Origin: UBA11579 sp039714215
Lineage (GTDB): Bacteria; Chloroflexota; Anaerolineae; Anaerolineales; UBA11579
Direction of reading: 5' to 3'
NCBI GenBank assembly: GCA_039714215.1
Contig: JBDLJU010000023.1
Coordinates: forward strand, 1 to 21,625
Length of the DNA stretch: 21,625 bases
In this document: positions 21,450-21,625 of the stretch, in pieces
Numbering within the stretch: position 1 is the stretch's first letter
Layout of the letters: each line of letters opens with the position of its first letter
Notes under the pieces: generated by a model
What the model was told of the DNA's origin: nothing
Database searches by the model: none
The model's input: the letters and a program-made list of their open reading frames with translations, nothing else
Translations under genes and position numbers: made by a program

Positions 21450-21625
21450 ATGAAACGATATATACTTTTCACAATGGTTATCATTTTGGTAGCCATTTCT
21501 GCGAGCGCCTGCGACAGCGCTAAACTCAATGAAAATCCAGACCAGGCAGAGATTGACCTGGAACTCTGGCTGACTCCATTGATCCCCACGGACACCCAAG
21601 TTCCCGGTTCATTTGGCACCCTTGC
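21450..21625 (+). CDS. Lipoprotein, 3' end beyond window
   Basis: The visible 58 residues begin MKRYILFTMVIILVAISASAC, a signal peptide with lipobox ASAC and Cys21 as the predicted lipidated residue (Asp22 next). The chain then continues as acidic, Pro/Thr-containing sequence (KLNENPDQAEIDLELWLTPLIP) and is open at the window end, so function is unknown. The ATG at 21450 follows GAGGGAGA at good spacing. A long frame on the opposite strand at 21413-21619 is a shadow of this gene. Confidence 0.75.
   Translation, partial: MKRYILFTMVIILVAISASACDSAKLNENPDQAEIDLELWLTPLIPTDTQVPGSFGTL

Noticed and set aside
21413..21619. Minus-strand open frame of 68 residues opposite the lipoprotein gene
   Set aside because: It overlaps the lipoprotein gene, which has a clear Shine-Dalgarno and lipobox; the antisense frame has no motif.

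Overview
The window looks like a piece of an anaerobic, probably monoderm bacterial chromosome of moderate GC. The best guess is the phylum Chloroflexota, class Anaerolineae. This is inferred from the gene set: a short Gram-positive-type YidC, a type II thymidine kinase, an L27 without the Firmicute cleaved leader, WD40/PQQ-propeller proteins and GT-C-type membrane proteins. No 16S rRNA or other marker is present to prove it. No rRNA, tRNA, CRISPR array, transposase, integrase or phage gene was seen. Most of the window is housekeeping sequence.

Layout. Positions 1-918 hold the 3' part of a WD40-like propeller gene. It overlaps, tail to tail, a minus-strand flavin-reductase-like gene (901-1425). 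A stand-alone Smr domain protein (1663-1917) sits between two copies of a diverged intergenic repeat. A thiolase / 3-hydroxybutyryl-CoA dehydrogenase pair (2126-4207, minus) and a HIT hydrolase (4262-4738, minus) follow. Then come xseA-xseB (5009-6480, plus), facing a minus-strand run of CCA-adding-type nucleotidyltransferase, hypoxanthine phosphoribosyltransferase and thymidine kinase (6518-9181).

Ribosomal proteins. A minus-strand operon rplU-rpmA-rpmE (10763 down to 9389) starts from a perfect TTGACA-17-TATAAT promoter, has a structured leader of about 190 nt, and ends in a strong hairpin terminator. Two of its three proteins carry unusual tails. L21 has about 87 residues of Lys/Ala/Thr-rich, histone-H1-like repeat. 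L31 is fused to a domain that resembles the C-terminal domain of RNA polymerase alpha. This fusion is the most unusual feature of the window.

Origin-type block. Divergently, rpmH-rnpA-yidD-(PQQ-propeller lipoprotein)-yidC-jag (11205-14804) is the classic block found near bacterial replication origins, with an extra lipoprotein gene inserted before yidC. A cluster of hairpins ends it. A PfkB-type kinase with an apparently leaderless promoter then leads into parA and parB. A terminator follows parB, then an amidohydrolase and a 52-residue coiled-coil ORF.

Right end. A multi-spanning GT-C-like membrane protein (minus) is divergent from the start of a lipoprotein gene that runs off the window.

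How the genes work together: the central half makes and inserts proteins (L34, RNase P protein, YidD, YidC, Jag, L21, L27, L31) and segregates the chromosome (ParA, ParB). The left half covers DNA repair (XseAB), tRNA 3'-end maturation, nucleotide salvage (Tdk, Hpt) and short-chain acyl-CoA metabolism.
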